Assembly (NCBI GenBank): GCA_019359745.1
Contig: JAHHGT010000004.1
Location: 62,001 to 126,000 of the forward strand
Length of the DNA: 64,000 nt
Direction of reading: 5' to 3'
From: Aphanothece saxicola GSE-SYN-MK-01-06B
GTDB lineage: Bacteria > Cyanobacteriota > Cyanobacteriia > PCC-6307 > Cyanobiaceae
Positions 35,601-45,989 of the stretch are shown one piece after another; the first letter of the stretch is position 1; each line of letters begins with the position of its first letter. A program made the translations under genes and the position numbers. Below the pieces are notes generated by a model. It searched no databases and was not told the origin of the DNA. It was given only the letters and a program-made list of their open reading frames with translations.

Positions 35601-35666
35601 GAGCGGCAGGGTGTCGTAGCGCTGGGGGGCGACCCTGGTGCTGCCGCTGCTGGCGGTCACGGTCAT
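32640..35666 (-). CDS. apcE: Phycobilisome core-membrane linker ApcE (LCM)
   Basis: A 1008-residue core linker and terminal emitter. Residues about 1-240 form a phycobiliprotein-like domain interrupted by a loop insertion at about 80-145; the bilin Cys is Cys201 in E-K-A-C-S-L-S-A-T-N. Three linker (REP, pfam00427-type) repeats follow at about 262-420, 520-690 and 850-1000, separated by Pro/Gly/Ser-rich arms. Three repeats imply a tricylindrical core. Each repeat ends with the F-G-E/Q-D/E-T-V-P-Y signature. The start is the ATG at 35666 giving M-T-V-T-A-S-S; the frame runs further upstream but that part is not coding-like. Confidence 0.97.
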   Translation of the reverse strand: MTVTASSGSTRVAPQRYDTLPLSSVRKAEQQDRFPDGGELDALTTFFRSGQIRVEAARRISANADAIVARAANRIFTGGTPLSYLDAPLSTPSTGAGDGVALAADQAAFQRSVRTFAQGSGGSGLLGRILEGVQADADVRVVLPSGFNPISVAIYGNARMRKSLRDLAWFLRYVGYAVIAGDPSILAVNTRGLRDVLEKACSLSATNVALQEMRAAAASLFKGEPESRQLVIDCFNVLLKELEIATPSTRARLGSPVNQGLQLPATYALAAEGAQRFVMRPRLSGAEKAEIIRAAYRQVFERDIVKGYSQVVCPVEATQVRQGQLSMREFIRALGRSKVYQRQFYGRFSNSRVVELAFRHFLGRGVSSIEEFRQYFAIVSAKGLAGLVDALVNGMEYARVFGEETVPYLRDIGEEAQESAGWGSNRNLFRFSAPFEGAPQYITLYASYRQPLADQHPYGGGNDPLALTYGAIFPSSTASVATRPAPFSYDTRRILIGNGMAQPGPMDSAQFRKATPRRVGPKVVRLRQIATGGSSTPRRGGQPSVRGTESSTQAVINAVYVQVLGTAGYAGERNKVEEIKLENGDISLREFVRQVARSKAFRRRYWSGLYITKAIEVMHRRLLGRPTFGRWEINAYFDTAARKGFYGVVDAMIEGREYNECFGEDTVPYERFLTPADRNARRIPGLVRTLETVADITPLQRPIVPVAQELRTVGDLVPRNLTARPKVRGQWKAEVAGGQSATASSGVPSGPETVKQPPAPSRSWSQSRWQPGGGSAPVWRSGVSTAGGGNGYVAPASIGIAGSWKATVGTRLLSGAAMAPDGAMAKALRPGSPQGFNRRQSLPRPVQLLRDPSETQVQEVVQAVYRQLLNRVPFAAERQMDPESQLRDGQLSVAEFVSQIAGSELFQQRLQRMAPLRAASAAYLALLGRAAMPAEVSRFLATRATAGQQAAVAELLNAREYASAFGQDTVPYLRGLATEDGVPLTTVNRTASLYGGNGGLTPSVRGAI

Positions 35667-35815
35667 GAACGAGAGCGAGCCGGGCTGGGTCACGTTACGG
35701 CTCCCCCCCTGGCCCCCCGGCAGGGGATGAACAAATGTTTGCAGCCTGTCCTGAGGCTCAGGCTGAACGGCGCCCGGCGCCGTGGAATGCTGCCGGACCC
35801 TGCACCAAGGCACTG

Positions 35816-37039
35816 ATGAATCACCCCCCGGAGGCCCCGCTGGATGCCGCCACGCCGGTGGTGAGCGCCTTCTACGACCGTTTCCCCTATCCGGGGGATC
35901 CCCTTCAGGACGGCCCGCCGCCGGGATACAACTGGCGCTGGTGCGTGGACAGCGTCGTGGCCGCCGTGGACGGGTCCCTGCCACCGGCGCCGCGCCCCTG
36001 GCGGATCCTCGACGCCGGCTGCGGCACGGGTGTGAGCACCGACTACCTGTGCCATCTCAACCCGGGGGCCGCCGTGCTGGCGGTGGACATCAGTGCCGGT
36101 GCCCTGGCGGTGGCCCGGGAGCGCACCGGCCGCTCCGGGGCCGCCGCCCAGGTGGCGGAGCTGCGCATCGAGCAGCGCAGCCTGCTCGACCTGGCGGGGG
36201 AGGGCCCCTTTGACTACATCAACTCGGTGGGGGTGCTGCATCACCTCGACCAACCCGAGCTGGGTCTGCGCGCCCTGGTCCCCTTGCTGCGGCCGGGGGG
36301 GCTGCTGCACCTCTTTCTGTATGCCGATGGCGGCCGCTGGGAGATTCACCGCACCCAGCGGGCCCTGGCCCTGATGGGGGTGGGCACCGGGCCGGCGGGC
36401 CTGCGGCTGGGGCGGGAGTTGTTCGCCACCCTTCCCGAGACCAACCGCCTGCGGCGGCACCACGAGCAGCGCTGGGCCCTCGACACCGCCGCCGATGCCA
36501 ACTTCGCCGACATGTACCTCCATCCCCAGGAGACCAGCTACGACCTCGAGCGCCTGTTCCGATTCGTCGATCAGCCCGGGGTCCGCTTCGCCGGTTTCTC
36601 CAATCCGGAGGTCTGGGATCCGGCCCGGTTGCTGCAGGGGGAGCTGCTGGAGCGGGCCCAGGCCCTGCCGCCGGCACAGCAGTGGGCCCTGGTGGAGAGC
36701 CTCGATCCCGACATCAGCCATTTCGAGTTCTTCCTGCGGCGCCAGGACGGCGACGGGGCAACGGAGACGGCGACGGAGTCTTGGAGCGATGAGGCCCTGC
36801 TGGCGGCCGGCGGCGAGCGCAACCGTTGTCTGTGGGGCTGGCCGTCCACCGCCTTGCTGGGGCCGGAGCTGCGGCCCCTGACCATCACCGAGTCCGAGCT
36901 CGCCCTGATGGAGGCCCTCGCGGCGGCCCCCGCCGGCACCCCGATCGGAGCGCTGACGCTGGCCCAGAGCCCCGAAGAGCGGCTGGCGGCGGCGCGGCGG
37001 CTCCTGGCGGAGCAGGTGCTTCTGTTGCTTAGAGCCTGA
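35816..37039 (+). CDS. Class I SAM-dependent methyltransferase between apcE and atp genes
   Basis: A 407-residue protein. The SAM motif I is I-L-D-A-G-C-G-T-G at about residues 64-72, followed by the acidic end of strand 2 in A-V-D-I-S and by N-S-V-G-V-L-H-H-L, typical of small-molecule or quinone methyltransferases. The N-terminus has F-Y-D-R-F-P-Y-P-G, seen in cyanobacterial relatives. The last 170 residues form an extra domain without known motif. It is divergent from apcE and 46 bases upstream of the atpI start, so it may share the ATP synthase transcript. Substrate is unknown. Confidence 0.8.
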   Translation: MNHPPEAPLDAATPVVSAFYDRFPYPGDPLQDGPPPGYNWRWCVDSVVAAVDGSLPPAPRPWRILDAGCGTGVSTDYLCHLNPGAAVLAVDISAGALAVARERTGRSGAAAQVAELRIEQRSLLDLAGEGPFDYINSVGVLHHLDQPELGLRALVPLLRPGGLLHLFLYADGGRWEIHRTQRALALMGVGTGPAGLRLGRELFATLPETNRLRRHHEQRWALDTAADANFADMYLHPQETSYDLERLFRFVDQPGVRFAGFSNPEVWDPARLLQGELLERAQALPPAQQWALVESLDPDISHFEFFLRRQDGDGATETATESWSDEALLAAGGERNRCLWGWPSTALLGPELRPLTITESELALMEALAAAPAGTPIGALTLAQSPEERLAAARRLLAEQVLLLLRA

Positions 37040-37085
37040 ACGGGCCGAGTGATAAAGTCCGCACGCCAAGACAGAGCCTCGACGG

Positions 37086-37559
37086 TTGCAGGCTGCCCTG
37101 ACCCCCTCTCCGGATGCCGTTCCCCCCGCGGAGACGTCGGCCGAAGCGGTCGCCGGGCATCCGACCAACGACGCTCCACCCCAGCCTGAAGACACCAACG
37201 TTTTCTCGTCGGTGAACAACGGCATGGACGGTTACCTGCGACTGCAGCGCCGGATGCTTCTTTCCACGGTCTGTGCCACCGCCCTGGCGGTGCCCATCAC
37301 GGCCCTGTGGTTCGACCTTCCCACCGCGTTCAGCCTGCTGGTGGGAGCCCTGGCGGGTCTCCTGTACCTCCGGCTCCTGGCCCGCAGCGTCACCCGCTTC
37401 GGCGTCGAAACCAAGGGGGTGGGCAAAGCCCAGCTGCTGGTGCCGGTGGTGCTGGTGCTCGCGGCCGCCAGGCTCCCCGTCCTCGAGATCCTGCCGGCCC
37501 TGGTGGGATTCCTCCTCTACAAACCCGCCTTGATCGTTCAGGCCGTCCTCGACACCTGA
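37086..37559 (+). CDS. atpI: ATP synthase protein I (AtpI), assembly factor
   Basis: A 157-residue frame from a TTG at 37086, of which the last 110 residues hold the fold. Residues from G-Y-L-R-L-Q-R-R onward contain four hydrophobic spans and the basic loop A-R-S-V-T-R-F-G. Cyanobacterial AtpI is small, membrane bound, and thought to help assemble the c-ring. The first 45 residues are Pro/Ala-rich; an ATG at 37224 (M-D-G-Y-L) is an alternative start. It heads the ATP synthase operon. Confidence 0.85.
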   Translation: MQAALTPSPDAVPPAETSAEAVAGHPTNDAPPQPEDTNVFSSVNNGMDGYLRLQRRMLLSTVCATALAVPITALWFDLPTAFSLLVGALAGLLYLRLLARSVTRFGVETKGVGKAQLLVPVVLVLAAARLPVLEILPALVGFLLYKPALIVQAVLDT

Positions 37560-37634
37560 TCCCTGTTTCAGCCGCTCCGGCGGCCCCCTTCAGCCGCCTT
37601 GCGGCACCCGACGTTCCGCCAGGTCCTATCCCCG

Positions 37635-38763
<1,129 letters not shown>

Positions 38764-38863
38764 TCGGAGGCCGTCGCGGGGATGAGCGGGCCGCACGTTC
38801 GTCGCGGCCCTTCTCCACCCCCGGCTCCATCCACGCCTCTACCACCGCCCGCCTTATTGCCCC

Positions 38864-39346
38864 ATGACCAGCTGGCTTCTGCTTGCCGAGGCAGGTGCGA
38901 CCGCAGGGTCGCCCGAGGGAGGTCTGTTCGACCTCGATGCCACCCTGCCGCTCATGGCGCTGCAGGTGGTGCTCCTCACCTTCATCCTCAACAGCCTGTT
39001 CTTCCGACCGGTCGGCAAGGCCGTGGAGGACCGTGAGGGGTACATCGCCACCAGCCGTACCCAGGCCAAGGAGAAGATCGCCCAGACCGTGCGCCTCGAG
39101 GCCGACCTCAAGGAGCAACTGAAGGGGGCCCGGCTCGAAGCCCAGAAGGTGATCCTCGAGGCCGAGCAGGATTCCGACCGCCTCTACCGCGAGGCCATGG
39201 CGGTGGCCCAGGCCGACGCCATCGCCAGCCGTGAAAGCGCCCGCAGCAAGATCGATGGCCAGCGGGCCGATGCCCTGAGTCTTCTTGAGGCCGATGCCGA
39301 CAGGCTCGCCGACCTCATCGTCGACCGTCTTCTGCCCGCCTCATGA
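38864..39346 (+). CDS. atpG: ATP synthase F0 subunit b'
   Basis: A 160-residue peripheral stalk subunit. It has one membrane span near the N-terminus ([15 protein letters not shown]) followed by R-P-V-G-K and a long charged helix. Cyanobacteria have unequal b and b' subunits; this is the first of the pair and overlaps atpF by four bases (ATGA). Confidence 0.93.
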   Translation: MTSWLLLAEAGATAGSPEGGLFDLDATLPLMALQVVLLTFILNSLFFRPVGKAVEDREGYIATSRTQAKEKIAQTVRLEADLKEQLKGARLEAQKVILEAEQDSDRLYREAMAVAQADAIASRESARSKIDGQRADALSLLEADADRLADLIVDRLLPAS

Positions 39347-39870
39347 TGATCTCCACCCTCCCGATGCTGTTCGCCAGCCACGGCACCTTCGGCCTCAATC
39401 TCGACATTTTCGAGACCAACATCATCAACCTGGCGATCGTGATTGCCGGCCTGGTTTGGTTTCTGCGGGGCTTCCTCGGCGGGATCCTGGAGCGCCGCCG
39501 CGAGCGGATCCTCGGCGAACTCAAGGAAGCCGAGGAGCGTCTGAGCGCCGCCACAGCGTCCCTCGCCGTGGCCCAGACGAGCCTGGGTGAGGCCCGCGCC
39601 CGCGCCGAGAAGATCCGCGCCGACGGCAAGGTCCGCGCCGAGGCCATCCGCCTCGAGAGCGAGAAGCGCACCGTCGAGGAGATGGCCCGGCTCAAGCAGG
39701 ACTCCCAGTCCGACATGGATTCGGAGGTGTCCCGCGTCAGCAAGATGCTGCAACGCGAAGCCGCCGAGATGGCGATCGCCAAGGCCCTCGCCAGCCTGCC
39801 CGGCCGTCTCGACGCCAGCACCCAGGCCCAGTTGATCGATCAGTCCATTCAATCGATGGGGAACGCCTGA
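39343..39870 (+). CDS. atpF: ATP synthase F0 subunit b
   Basis: A 175-residue peripheral stalk subunit. The membrane span is at about residues 24-44 ([14 protein letters not shown]), followed by [11 protein letters not shown] and a long coiled helix to the end. It overlaps b' by four bases and the delta gene by one (TGATG). Confidence 0.95.
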   Translation: MMISTLPMLFASHGTFGLNLDIFETNIINLAIVIAGLVWFLRGFLGGILERRRERILGELKEAEERLSAATASLAVAQTSLGEARARAEKIRADGKVRAEAIRLESEKRTVEEMARLKQDSQSDMDSEVSRVSKMLQREAAEMAIAKALASLPGRLDASTQAQLIDQSIQSMGNA

Positions 39871-40418
39871 TGCCACTGCTCAACACCATCACCACCCCCT
39901 ACGCCGACGCGTTCCTCCAGGTCTGCGACGCCAACGGGGACACCGAGGCGGTGATCGACCAGGCCCGGGCGATTCTCTCCCTCTGGCACGACTCCAGCGA
40001 CCTGCGCGAGGCGATGGCCTCCCCGGTCCTGGAGGTCGAAGGCAAGAAGGCGGCCCTTGAGCAACTCTTCGGGGCGAGCATCTCCCCCTCCTTCCTCAAC
40101 CTGCTCAAGCTGCTGGCCGACCGGCAGCGGATCGGCTTCCTCGATGCCGTTCTGGAGCGGCTCCTGGAGCTCTACCGCGAGCAGAACCAGATCGCCCTGG
40201 CCACGGTGACCTCCGCCAGCCCCCTGAGCGACGACCAGCAGGCCCTGCTCGCCGAGAAGGCCAAGGTCGTGGCCGGTACCGACAAGGTGGAGATCAGCCT
40301 TGCGGTGGATCCTGCCCTGATCGGTGGGTTCGTCCTCAGTGTCGGCTCCCGGGTGATCGACGCCAGCCTCGCCGGTCAGGTGCGGCGGCTCGGCCTGACG
40401 CTCGCCAACGTGAGCTAG
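39870..40418 (+). CDS. atpD: ATP synthase F1 subunit delta
   Basis: A 182-residue subunit linking the stalk to the top of F1. The N-terminus P-Y-A-D-A-F-L and the C-terminal [15 protein letters not shown] signature are those of the OSCP/delta family. Gene naming differs among cyanobacteria (atpD or atpH). Confidence 0.95.
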   Translation: MPLLNTITTPYADAFLQVCDANGDTEAVIDQARAILSLWHDSSDLREAMASPVLEVEGKKAALEQLFGASISPSFLNLLKLLADRQRIGFLDAVLERLLELYREQNQIALATVTSASPLSDDQQALLAEKAKVVAGTDKVEISLAVDPALIGGFVLSVGSRVIDASLAGQVRRLGLTLANVS

Positions 40419-40480
40419 CGCTTCGCTCCCTTTCCCCTCTCCTTCTCACTTCATCGCCTCCCCTCCGGGGACTCCCACCC

Positions 40481-41998
40481 ATGGTTTCCATCCGCCCCGA
40501 CGAGATCAGCGCCATTCTCAAGAAGCAGATCGCCGACTACGACAAGTCGGTCTCTGTCAGCAACGTCGGCACGGTCCTGCAGATCGGTGATGGCATCGCC
40601 CGGGTCTACGGCCTGGAGCAGGTGATGGCCGGTGAGCTGGTGCTGTTCGAGGACGGCACCGAGGGCCTGGCGCTGAACCTCGAAGACGACAACGTCGGCG
40701 TCGTGTTGATGGGCGAGGGCCTGGGCATTCAGGAAGGCAGCACCGTCAAGGCCACGGGCCGCATCGCGGCGGTTCCCGTGGGTGACGCCATGCTGGGCCG
40801 GGTGGTGAACGCCCTGGGCCAGCCGATCGACGGCAAAGGTGAGATCCCCACCACCGAGACGCGCCTGATCGAGTCGATGGCGCCTGGCATCATCCAGCGC
40901 AAGTCGGTGCATGAACCCATGCAGACCGGCATCACGGCGATCGACGCCATGATCCCCATCGGCCGCGGCCAGCGGGAACTGATCATCGGCGACCGCCAGA
41001 CCGGCAAGACCGCCATCTGCATCGACACGATCCTCAACCAGAAAGGTGAGGACGTGGTCTGCGTCTATGTGGCCATCGGCCAGAAGAACGCCTCGGTGGC
41101 CAACGTGGTGGAAGTGCTGCGCGAGCGCGGCGCCCTGGATTACACCGTCGTTGTGGCGGCCAGCGCTTCGGAAGCGGCGGCCCTCCAATACCTGGCCCCC
41201 TACACCGGCGCCGCCATCGCCGAGTCGTTCATGTACAAGGGAAAGGCCACCCTGGTGGTGTACGACGACCTCACCAAGCAGGCCCAGGCCTACCGCCAGA
41301 TGTCGCTGCTGCTGCGCCGTCCCCCCGGCCGTGAGGCCTACCCCGGCGACGTTTTCTACTGCCACAGCCGCCTGCTGGAGCGGGCCGCCAAGCTCTCCGA
41401 CGCCATGGGCAAGGGCAGCATGACCGCCCTGCCGATCATCGAGACCCAGGCCGGTGACGTCTCCGCCTACATCCCCACCAACGTGATTTCGATCACCGAC
41501 GGCCAGGTGTTCCTCAGCTCCGACCTGTTCAACTCCGGCCTGCGCCCCGCCATCAACGTGGGCATCTCCGTGAGCCGGGTGGGCGGTGCCGCCCAGACCA
41601 AGGCCATCAAGAAGATCGCCGGCACCCTGAAGCTGGAGCTGGCCCAGTTCGATGAACTGGCCGCCTTCTCCCAGTTCGCCTCCGACCTGGATGCCGCCAC
41701 CCAGGCCCAGTTGGCCCGCGGCAAGCGTCTGAGGGAACTGCTCAAGCAGCCCCAGTTCAGCCCCCTGATCCTGGCCGAGCAGGTGGCGGTGGTCTACGCG
41801 GGCGTCAAGGGTCTGATCGACGAAGTCCCCGTGGAACTGGTGCCCCAGTTCGCCCGCGAACTGCGCGAGTACCTCAAGAGCAGCAAGCCCGAGTTCATCA
41901 ACAAGGTTCAGACCGACAAGGTGCTGAGCGACGAATCCGAAGCCATGCTCAAGGAGGCCATCCGCGAGGTCACCTCCTCGATGCTGGCCGCCGCCTGA
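40481..41998 (+). CDS. atpA: ATP synthase F1 subunit alpha
   Basis: A 505-residue nucleotide-binding, non-catalytic subunit. The P-loop G-D-R-Q-T-G-K-T lies at about 169-176, and [13 protein letters not shown] near 364-376 is the ATPase alpha/beta signature. It includes the usual N-terminal I-R-P-D-E-I-S. The beta and epsilon genes are not in this operon, as usual in cyanobacteria. Confidence 0.99.
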   Translation: MVSIRPDEISAILKKQIADYDKSVSVSNVGTVLQIGDGIARVYGLEQVMAGELVLFEDGTEGLALNLEDDNVGVVLMGEGLGIQEGSTVKATGRIAAVPVGDAMLGRVVNALGQPIDGKGEIPTTETRLIESMAPGIIQRKSVHEPMQTGITAIDAMIPIGRGQRELIIGDRQTGKTAICIDTILNQKGEDVVCVYVAIGQKNASVANVVEVLRERGALDYTVVVAASASEAAALQYLAPYTGAAIAESFMYKGKATLVVYDDLTKQAQAYRQMSLLLRRPPGREAYPGDVFYCHSRLLERAAKLSDAMGKGSMTALPIIETQAGDVSAYIPTNVISITDGQVFLSSDLFNSGLRPAINVGISVSRVGGAAQTKAIKKIAGTLKLELAQFDELAAFSQFASDLDAATQAQLARGKRLRELLKQPQFSPLILAEQVAVVYAGVKGLIDEVPVELVPQFARELREYLKSSKPEFINKVQTDKVLSDESEAMLKEAIREVTSSMLAAA

Positions 41999-42011
41999 GG
42001 ACTCTCCACCC

Positions 42012-42962
42012 ATGGCCAATCTCAAGGCAATCCGTGACCGGATCAGTTCGGTCAAGAACACACGCAAGATCACCGAAGCCATGCGGCTGGTGGCTGCTGC
42101 CAAGGTGCGTCGTGCCCAGGAGCAGGTGCTGCGCACCCGCCCCTTCGCCGATCGTCTGGCGCGGGTGCTGCAGAACCTCGAATCCCGCATGGGCTTCGAG
42201 GGTGCCGACTCCCCCCTGCTGGCCGAGCGCCGTCCGGTGAGCACCATCACCCTGCTGGTGGTCACCGGCGACCGGGGCCTCTGCGGCGGCTACAACGCCA
42301 ACGTCATCCGCCGGGCCGAGCAGCGCTTCGCTGAACTCAAGGGTCAGGGCTTCGCAGTCGACATGGTGCTGATGGGCCGCAAGGCCATCACCTACTTCAC
42401 CAACCGCTCGTACCCGATCCGGGCCACCTTCACCGGCCTGGAGCAGGTGCCCACCTCCCAGGAAGCCAACGAAATTTCCAACGAGGTGCTGGCCGAGTTC
42501 CTGTCGGCCAGCACGGATCGGGTCGAGATCGTCTTCACCCGTTTCATCAACCTGGTGAGCTCCCAGCCGGTCGTCCAGACCCTGCTGCCCCTTGACCCCC
42601 AGGGCATCGCCAGCTCGGATGACGAGATCTTCCGTCTCATCACCCGCGACGGCCGCCTCGGCGTCGAGGTCGGCACGGTGGAGAACGCTGAGCCGGCCCT
42701 GCAGCCGGACTTCGTGTTCGAGCAGAGCCCCGAGCAGTTGCTCAATGCCCTGCTGCCCCTCTACCTGGCCAACCAGCTGCTGCGCTCCCTCCAGGAAGCG
42801 GCCGCCAGCGAACTGGCCAGCCGGATGACGGCCATGAACAACGCCAGCGACAACGCCAAGGCGCTCGCCAAGACCCTCACCCTCGATTACAACAAGGCCC
42901 GCCAGGCGGCCATCACCCAGGAGATTCTGGAAGTGGTGGGTGGCGCGGCCGCGATGGGCTGA
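42012..42962 (+). CDS. atpC: ATP synthase F1 subunit gamma
   Basis: A 316-residue central shaft. The N-terminus is [21 protein letters not shown], and the C-terminus has [13 protein letters not shown]. The cyanobacterial insertion relative to E. coli is present in the middle; the chloroplast-type regulatory Cys pair is absent. The stop lies inside the end of the convergent PPC gene, which overlaps by 50 bases. Confidence 0.97.
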   Translation: MANLKAIRDRISSVKNTRKITEAMRLVAAAKVRRAQEQVLRTRPFADRLARVLQNLESRMGFEGADSPLLAERRPVSTITLLVVTGDRGLCGGYNANVIRRAEQRFAELKGQGFAVDMVLMGRKAITYFTNRSYPIRATFTGLEQVPTSQEANEISNEVLAEFLSASTDRVEIVFTRFINLVSSQPVVQTLLPLDPQGIASSDDEIFRLITRDGRLGVEVGTVENAEPALQPDFVFEQSPEQLLNALLPLYLANQLLRSLQEAAASELASRMTAMNNASDNAKALAKTLTLDYNKARQAAITQEILEVVGGAAAMG

Positions 42963-43353
42963 TCGTCAGCTCCAGGTGGCCGGTGGTGGCATCCCGCTCC
43001 CGGCCCAGCTGCCAGCCTTCCGGGCAGAGCAGCAGCATTTCCATCGTGGTGCGTACCCGGCCTCCATGGCAGAGGTGACCGCCCAGGGTGTGTCCCTTCG
43101 CATCGGCCACCACCAGGTGCAGGTGAGCGCCAGCCCCGCTCACGCTGCCGGTCAGCATGATCACCTCCTGCGGACCGTCCAGCACGACCCCTTTGTCCTG
43201 ATCCGCGAAGCGAAGCACGGGACTCTCAAGGCTGCCGATGCAGCAGACGATGAAGCCGCAGAGCTCCGGATCTTCCCGGGCCATGGCTTCCAGTTCCTTG
43301 CGCAGATCCACCCCTGGTGGCAAACGAAGTGGGTGGTGGGATGGGACCGTCAT
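42913..43353 (-). CDS. PPC/DUF296 domain protein
   Basis: A 146-residue protein consisting of one PPC domain. L-P-P-G-V-D-L-R opens it, then [20 protein letters not shown] and H-L-H-L-V-V-A-D, and G-G-H-L-C-H-G-G near the end. In plants the domain is attached to AT-hooks; bacterial standalone forms are trimeric and of unknown function. The conserved His pattern may bind metal or ligand. It overlaps the 3' end of atpC by 50 bases on the opposite strand, so antisense pairing of the transcripts is possible. It lies downstream of the HD-GYP gene with a gap of 19 bases. Confidence 0.88.
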   Translation of the reverse strand: MTVPSHHPLRLPPGVDLRKELEAMAREDPELCGFIVCCIGSLESPVLRFADQDKGVVLDGPQEVIMLTGSVSGAGAHLHLVVADAKGHTLGGHLCHGGRVRTTMEMLLLCPEGWQLGRERDATTGHLELTISPSRPRHPPLPESPG

Positions 43354-43372
43354 TGCAGGATCCGTTCAGAGG

Positions 43373-44461
43373 TCAACAGCCACAGACGTACCGTTTCTCG
43401 TGGAACATCCTCAGGCAGGCGTCCACGACGTCGGTGTCGTAGAGCTTGCCTCGGTTTTTGCTGATCTCCGCCAGGGCGGCCTCGCTGCCAAGGCCGGCCC
43501 GGTAGGGACGATGGGCACACATGGACTGCACCACGTCGGCGACCGCCACTACGCGGGATTCGAGCAGTAGTTCTTCCCCACGCAGGCCGTTGGGATAGCC
43601 GCTGCCATCCATCCGTTCGTGATGTTCATGGACGATGCGGGCAATCGGCCAGGGGAACGCCACATCCTTGAGGATGTTGTAGCCGGCCTCCGCATGGTCT
43701 TTAATCAGGTCGAATTCATGCTTGGTCAGCTTTGTCGGCTTGCAGAGGATTTCCGCCGGCACCATGATCTTGCCGATGTCGTGGACGGAGGCGGCCAGCT
43801 GCAGGCCCTCCAGCTGCCGCTCCGGTAGGCCCAGCTCCACGCCGATGGCCATGGCCAGCTCTTTCACACTGTGCTGGTGGCCGGCGGTGTAGGGATCCCG
43901 CATCTCCGCCATCCCCCCCACGACCGCGATCAACTGCTTGAAGAGCCTCTCCTTCTCCTGGAGGCTTCTGATCAATCCCTCCTGGGCGATCGCCCCGGCG
44001 ATCAGGCTGCCGAGGCGCTTGGCGATCGTGTCCAGCAGTAGCCGTTCTTCCGCCTGAAAAGGTCCTTCGATGGCTTCCGCGAACGGCTTGGTATAGCCGA
44101 CTTGCAGGCAGCCGTAGATGGTGTCGTTGGCGCTGATTGTCGAGGACTGAATGGCTGGGCATGGATCAAGATCGCCCGTCTGATACACATTGGGGCCCCG
44201 GGAGATCCTGGCAACGGTGTGGGCGGAATGCTGCCAGGCTCGGGGGATGGCCTCAACCGTCTGCTGAAGAAGGTCGTCGAGTGTTCCTTGATTGGCGCCG
44301 ATGATCTGCTCGATCTGCTGAAGGCACTGGAGTTCCTTGACGCGTTCCGACAGCGTCAGCTCCAATGTCGAAGGCGTGGTGACTGGGACGTTGGTCGCGA
44401 CCGGATGGATCGTTGGCCGTCTGCCCTTGGTTCCATATCTCTTCATTATCCCAGCCTTCAT
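43373..44461 (-). CDS. GAF-HD-GYP domain protein, probable c-di-GMP phosphodiesterase
   Basis: A 362-residue protein. Residues about 44-160 resemble a GAF sensor, followed by a linking helix. The HD-GYP domain includes T-A-G-H-Q-H-S (193-199), V-H-D-I-G-K (226-231), H-E-H-H-E-R-M-D-G-S-G-Y-P (278-290) and A-V-A-D-V (306-310). All metal ligands and the GYP triad are present, so hydrolysis of c-di-GMP is likely. The GAF ligand is unknown. The protein ends with two Cys. It probably shares a transcript with the PPC gene. The true start may be the Met at position 6. Confidence 0.9.
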   Translation of the reverse strand: MKAGIMKRYGTKGRRPTIHPVATNVPVTTPSTLELTLSERVKELQCLQQIEQIIGANQGTLDDLLQQTVEAIPRAWQHSAHTVARISRGPNVYQTGDLDPCPAIQSSTISANDTIYGCLQVGYTKPFAEAIEGPFQAEERLLLDTIAKRLGSLIAGAIAQEGLIRSLQEKERLFKQLIAVVGGMAEMRDPYTAGHQHSVKELAMAIGVELGLPERQLEGLQLAASVHDIGKIMVPAEILCKPTKLTKHEFDLIKDHAEAGYNILKDVAFPWPIARIVHEHHERMDGSGYPNGLRGEELLLESRVVAVADVVQSMCAHRPYRAGLGSEAALAEISKNRGKLYDTDVVDACLRMFHEKRYVCGC

Positions 44462-44570
44462 GTCGCCTTCTCTTCGAGAGGGGCAGAACAGCGAGGAAGC
44501 ACATGCAACGGTGCTCGGCGCCTTTCCGTTATCTATACATTACACCGATGTCAGTAACCTCGGACGCGTT

Positions 44571-45002
44571 TCACGCCCCAAGACGTCGCTGCGGCCTGTT
44601 GGCCCCGCTCCGGGGTTGGGAGTCGGCCACCGCCGCGGGACGCGGTTGCCCGGGGATTCCATGGGTCAAATCACCGCAGGGCAGGAAGAACGCCTCAAGG
44701 GCGGGATGCACGGCATTCCCCACCACCACGAGGCCTTCACGTTCGAGCAGATCGGCCTGGGTGTCGCCGTTGGGATCCCGTTTGGGCACGCCCAGGCTGC
44801 CATTCGCTGACACGACCCGATACCAGGGAATGTCCAGCTTGGTGGCGTCGTCCAGCTGGCTGAGGATGTACGCAACATGCCTTGGCATCACGGCCAGATG
44901 CTCACCGATGGATTGGTAGGTCGTCAGTTTTGCTTCGGGAACCGCAGAAACGATCCTGAGCACCTGGTGCTGGATGCGCGCAAAAGCCTCGGACTTCGCC
45001 AT
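44571..45002 (-). CDS. Alkyltransferase-like (ATL) protein of the MGMT family, no active-site Cys
   Basis: A 143-residue protein. The N-terminal two thirds match the DNA-binding domain of O6-alkylguanine-DNA alkyltransferases: T-T-Y-Q-S-I-G, then P-R-H-V-A-Y-I-L and P-W-Y-R-V-V-S-A-N-G. The methyl-accepting P-C-H-R-V motif reads P-W-Y-R-V, so transfer chemistry is impossible. ATL proteins bind alkylated guanine and flag it for nucleotide excision repair. The ATL consensus has Trp at this place, which matches. The last 35 residues (Pro/Arg-rich) are probably unstructured. It is six bases downstream of the MDR gene. Confidence 0.9.
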   Translation of the reverse strand: MAKSEAFARIQHQVLRIVSAVPEAKLTTYQSIGEHLAVMPRHVAYILSQLDDATKLDIPWYRVVSANGSLGVPKRDPNGDTQADLLEREGLVVVGNAVHPALEAFFLPCGDLTHGIPGQPRPAAVADSQPRSGANRPQRRLGA

Positions 45003-45008
45003 GGCGGA

Positions 45009-45989
45009 CTAGGCCTGGTGGCACACAGAAAGGATGACATTGCCCTTCTTGCGTCCCGTGTCGACATAGCGGTGGGCTTCCACGATCTGATCGAGCGGAT
45101 AGCGTCGATCGATCATCGGGTGGAAATCGCCCGTTTCAGCCAGTGCCGCCAGGTGGCGCAGATCCGTCCGTGTCACGGAAGCGGGTCCGGCGATCACCGT
45201 GTGGCGGCTCGTCAGCGACACCCACAGGCCCTTCAGCATCTCTGGCAAACCAGCCAACACCAGCAGCAGGCGCCCCCCATCCTTGAGCGATCGCCTGCAG
45301 CGTGCATAGGGTGCCGTGCCGACCGTATCGACAATCACGTCATAGGTTTCACCGTTCTGTGTGAAGTCGGCCTGGGTGTAGTCAATGACATGCGCGGCGC
45401 CCAGGGAGCGCACCAGATCACCGTTGGCTCCGCTGCACACACCGGTGACCTCGGCCCCGGCGTGCCAGGCCAGCTGCACAACGGCGGTCCCCACCGCGCC
45501 GGAGGCCCCATTCACCAGCAGCTTGTCTCCATGGCGAACCTTGCCTCGGCGCAGGAAATCCAGGGCCGTCGTTCCGCCGAAGGACAGCGCAGCGGCCGTT
45601 TCGTCCGAGAGGCCAGGCGGTGTGGGCAGCACCAGGCCGTCCTGCGGCAGGACGATGAATTCGGCATGGCAGCCCATGCGGGCGTCGCTGAAGGCGAACA
45701 CCCGCTCCCCCACCTGAAACCGGGTGACGTTATTGCCGATTGCCGCGACAACGCCGGCCAGCTCCGAGCCGAGGATGGGCTGCCTGGGTTTCTTCAGGCC
45801 GAACACCAGCCGCATGATCAGCCCGAAGCCCGTCGGCACCGTCTGGCTCCTCACCCGCCAGTCCGCTGAGGTGACGGTGCTGGCATGGATCCGGATCAGG
45901 AGTTCGTCGTCTTTAGGCGCGGGGGTGGCGATCTCCCTGATGCGCAGCACGTCGGGCGGTCCATAGCGCTCAGCGACAACGGCTTTCAT
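45009..45989 (-). CDS. Medium-chain NAD(P)-dependent oxidoreductase, quinone-oxidoreductase type
   Basis: A 326-residue MDR protein. The N-terminal GroES-like domain has S-E-L-A-G-V-V-A-A-I-G and lacks the catalytic zinc ligands. The Rossmann domain carries V-N-G-A-S-G-A-V-G at about residues 150-158. H-V-I-D-Y-T and the C-terminal Y-P-L-D-Q-I-V-E-A-H-R-Y are typical. It probably reduces quinones or enones with NADPH. The physiological substrate is unknown. It forms a two-gene unit with the ATL gene (six-base gap). Confidence 0.88.
   Translation of the reverse strand: MKAVVAERYGPPDVLRIREIATPAPKDDELLIRIHASTVTSADWRVRSQTVPTGFGLIMRLVFGLKKPRQPILGSELAGVVAAIGNNVTRFQVGERVFAFSDARMGCHAEFIVLPQDGLVLPTPPGLSDETAAALSFGGTTALDFLRRGKVRHGDKLLVNGASGAVGTAVVQLAWHAGAEVTGVCSGANGDLVRSLGAAHVIDYTQADFTQNGETYDVIVDTVGTAPYARCRRSLKDGGRLLLVLAGLPEMLKGLWVSLTSRHTVIAGPASVTRTDLRHLAALAETGDFHPMIDRRYPLDQIVEAHRYVDTGRKKGNVILSVCHQA

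Noticed and set aside
32943..35816. 957-codon open frame on the plus strand opposite apcE
   Set aside because: Antisense shadow in GC-rich DNA. Composition (His, Gly, Ala, Val, Gln runs) is typical of such shadows, and apcE on the other strand is certain.
40451..42265. 604-codon open frame opposite atpA
   Set aside because: Antisense shadow of atpA and the start of atpC.
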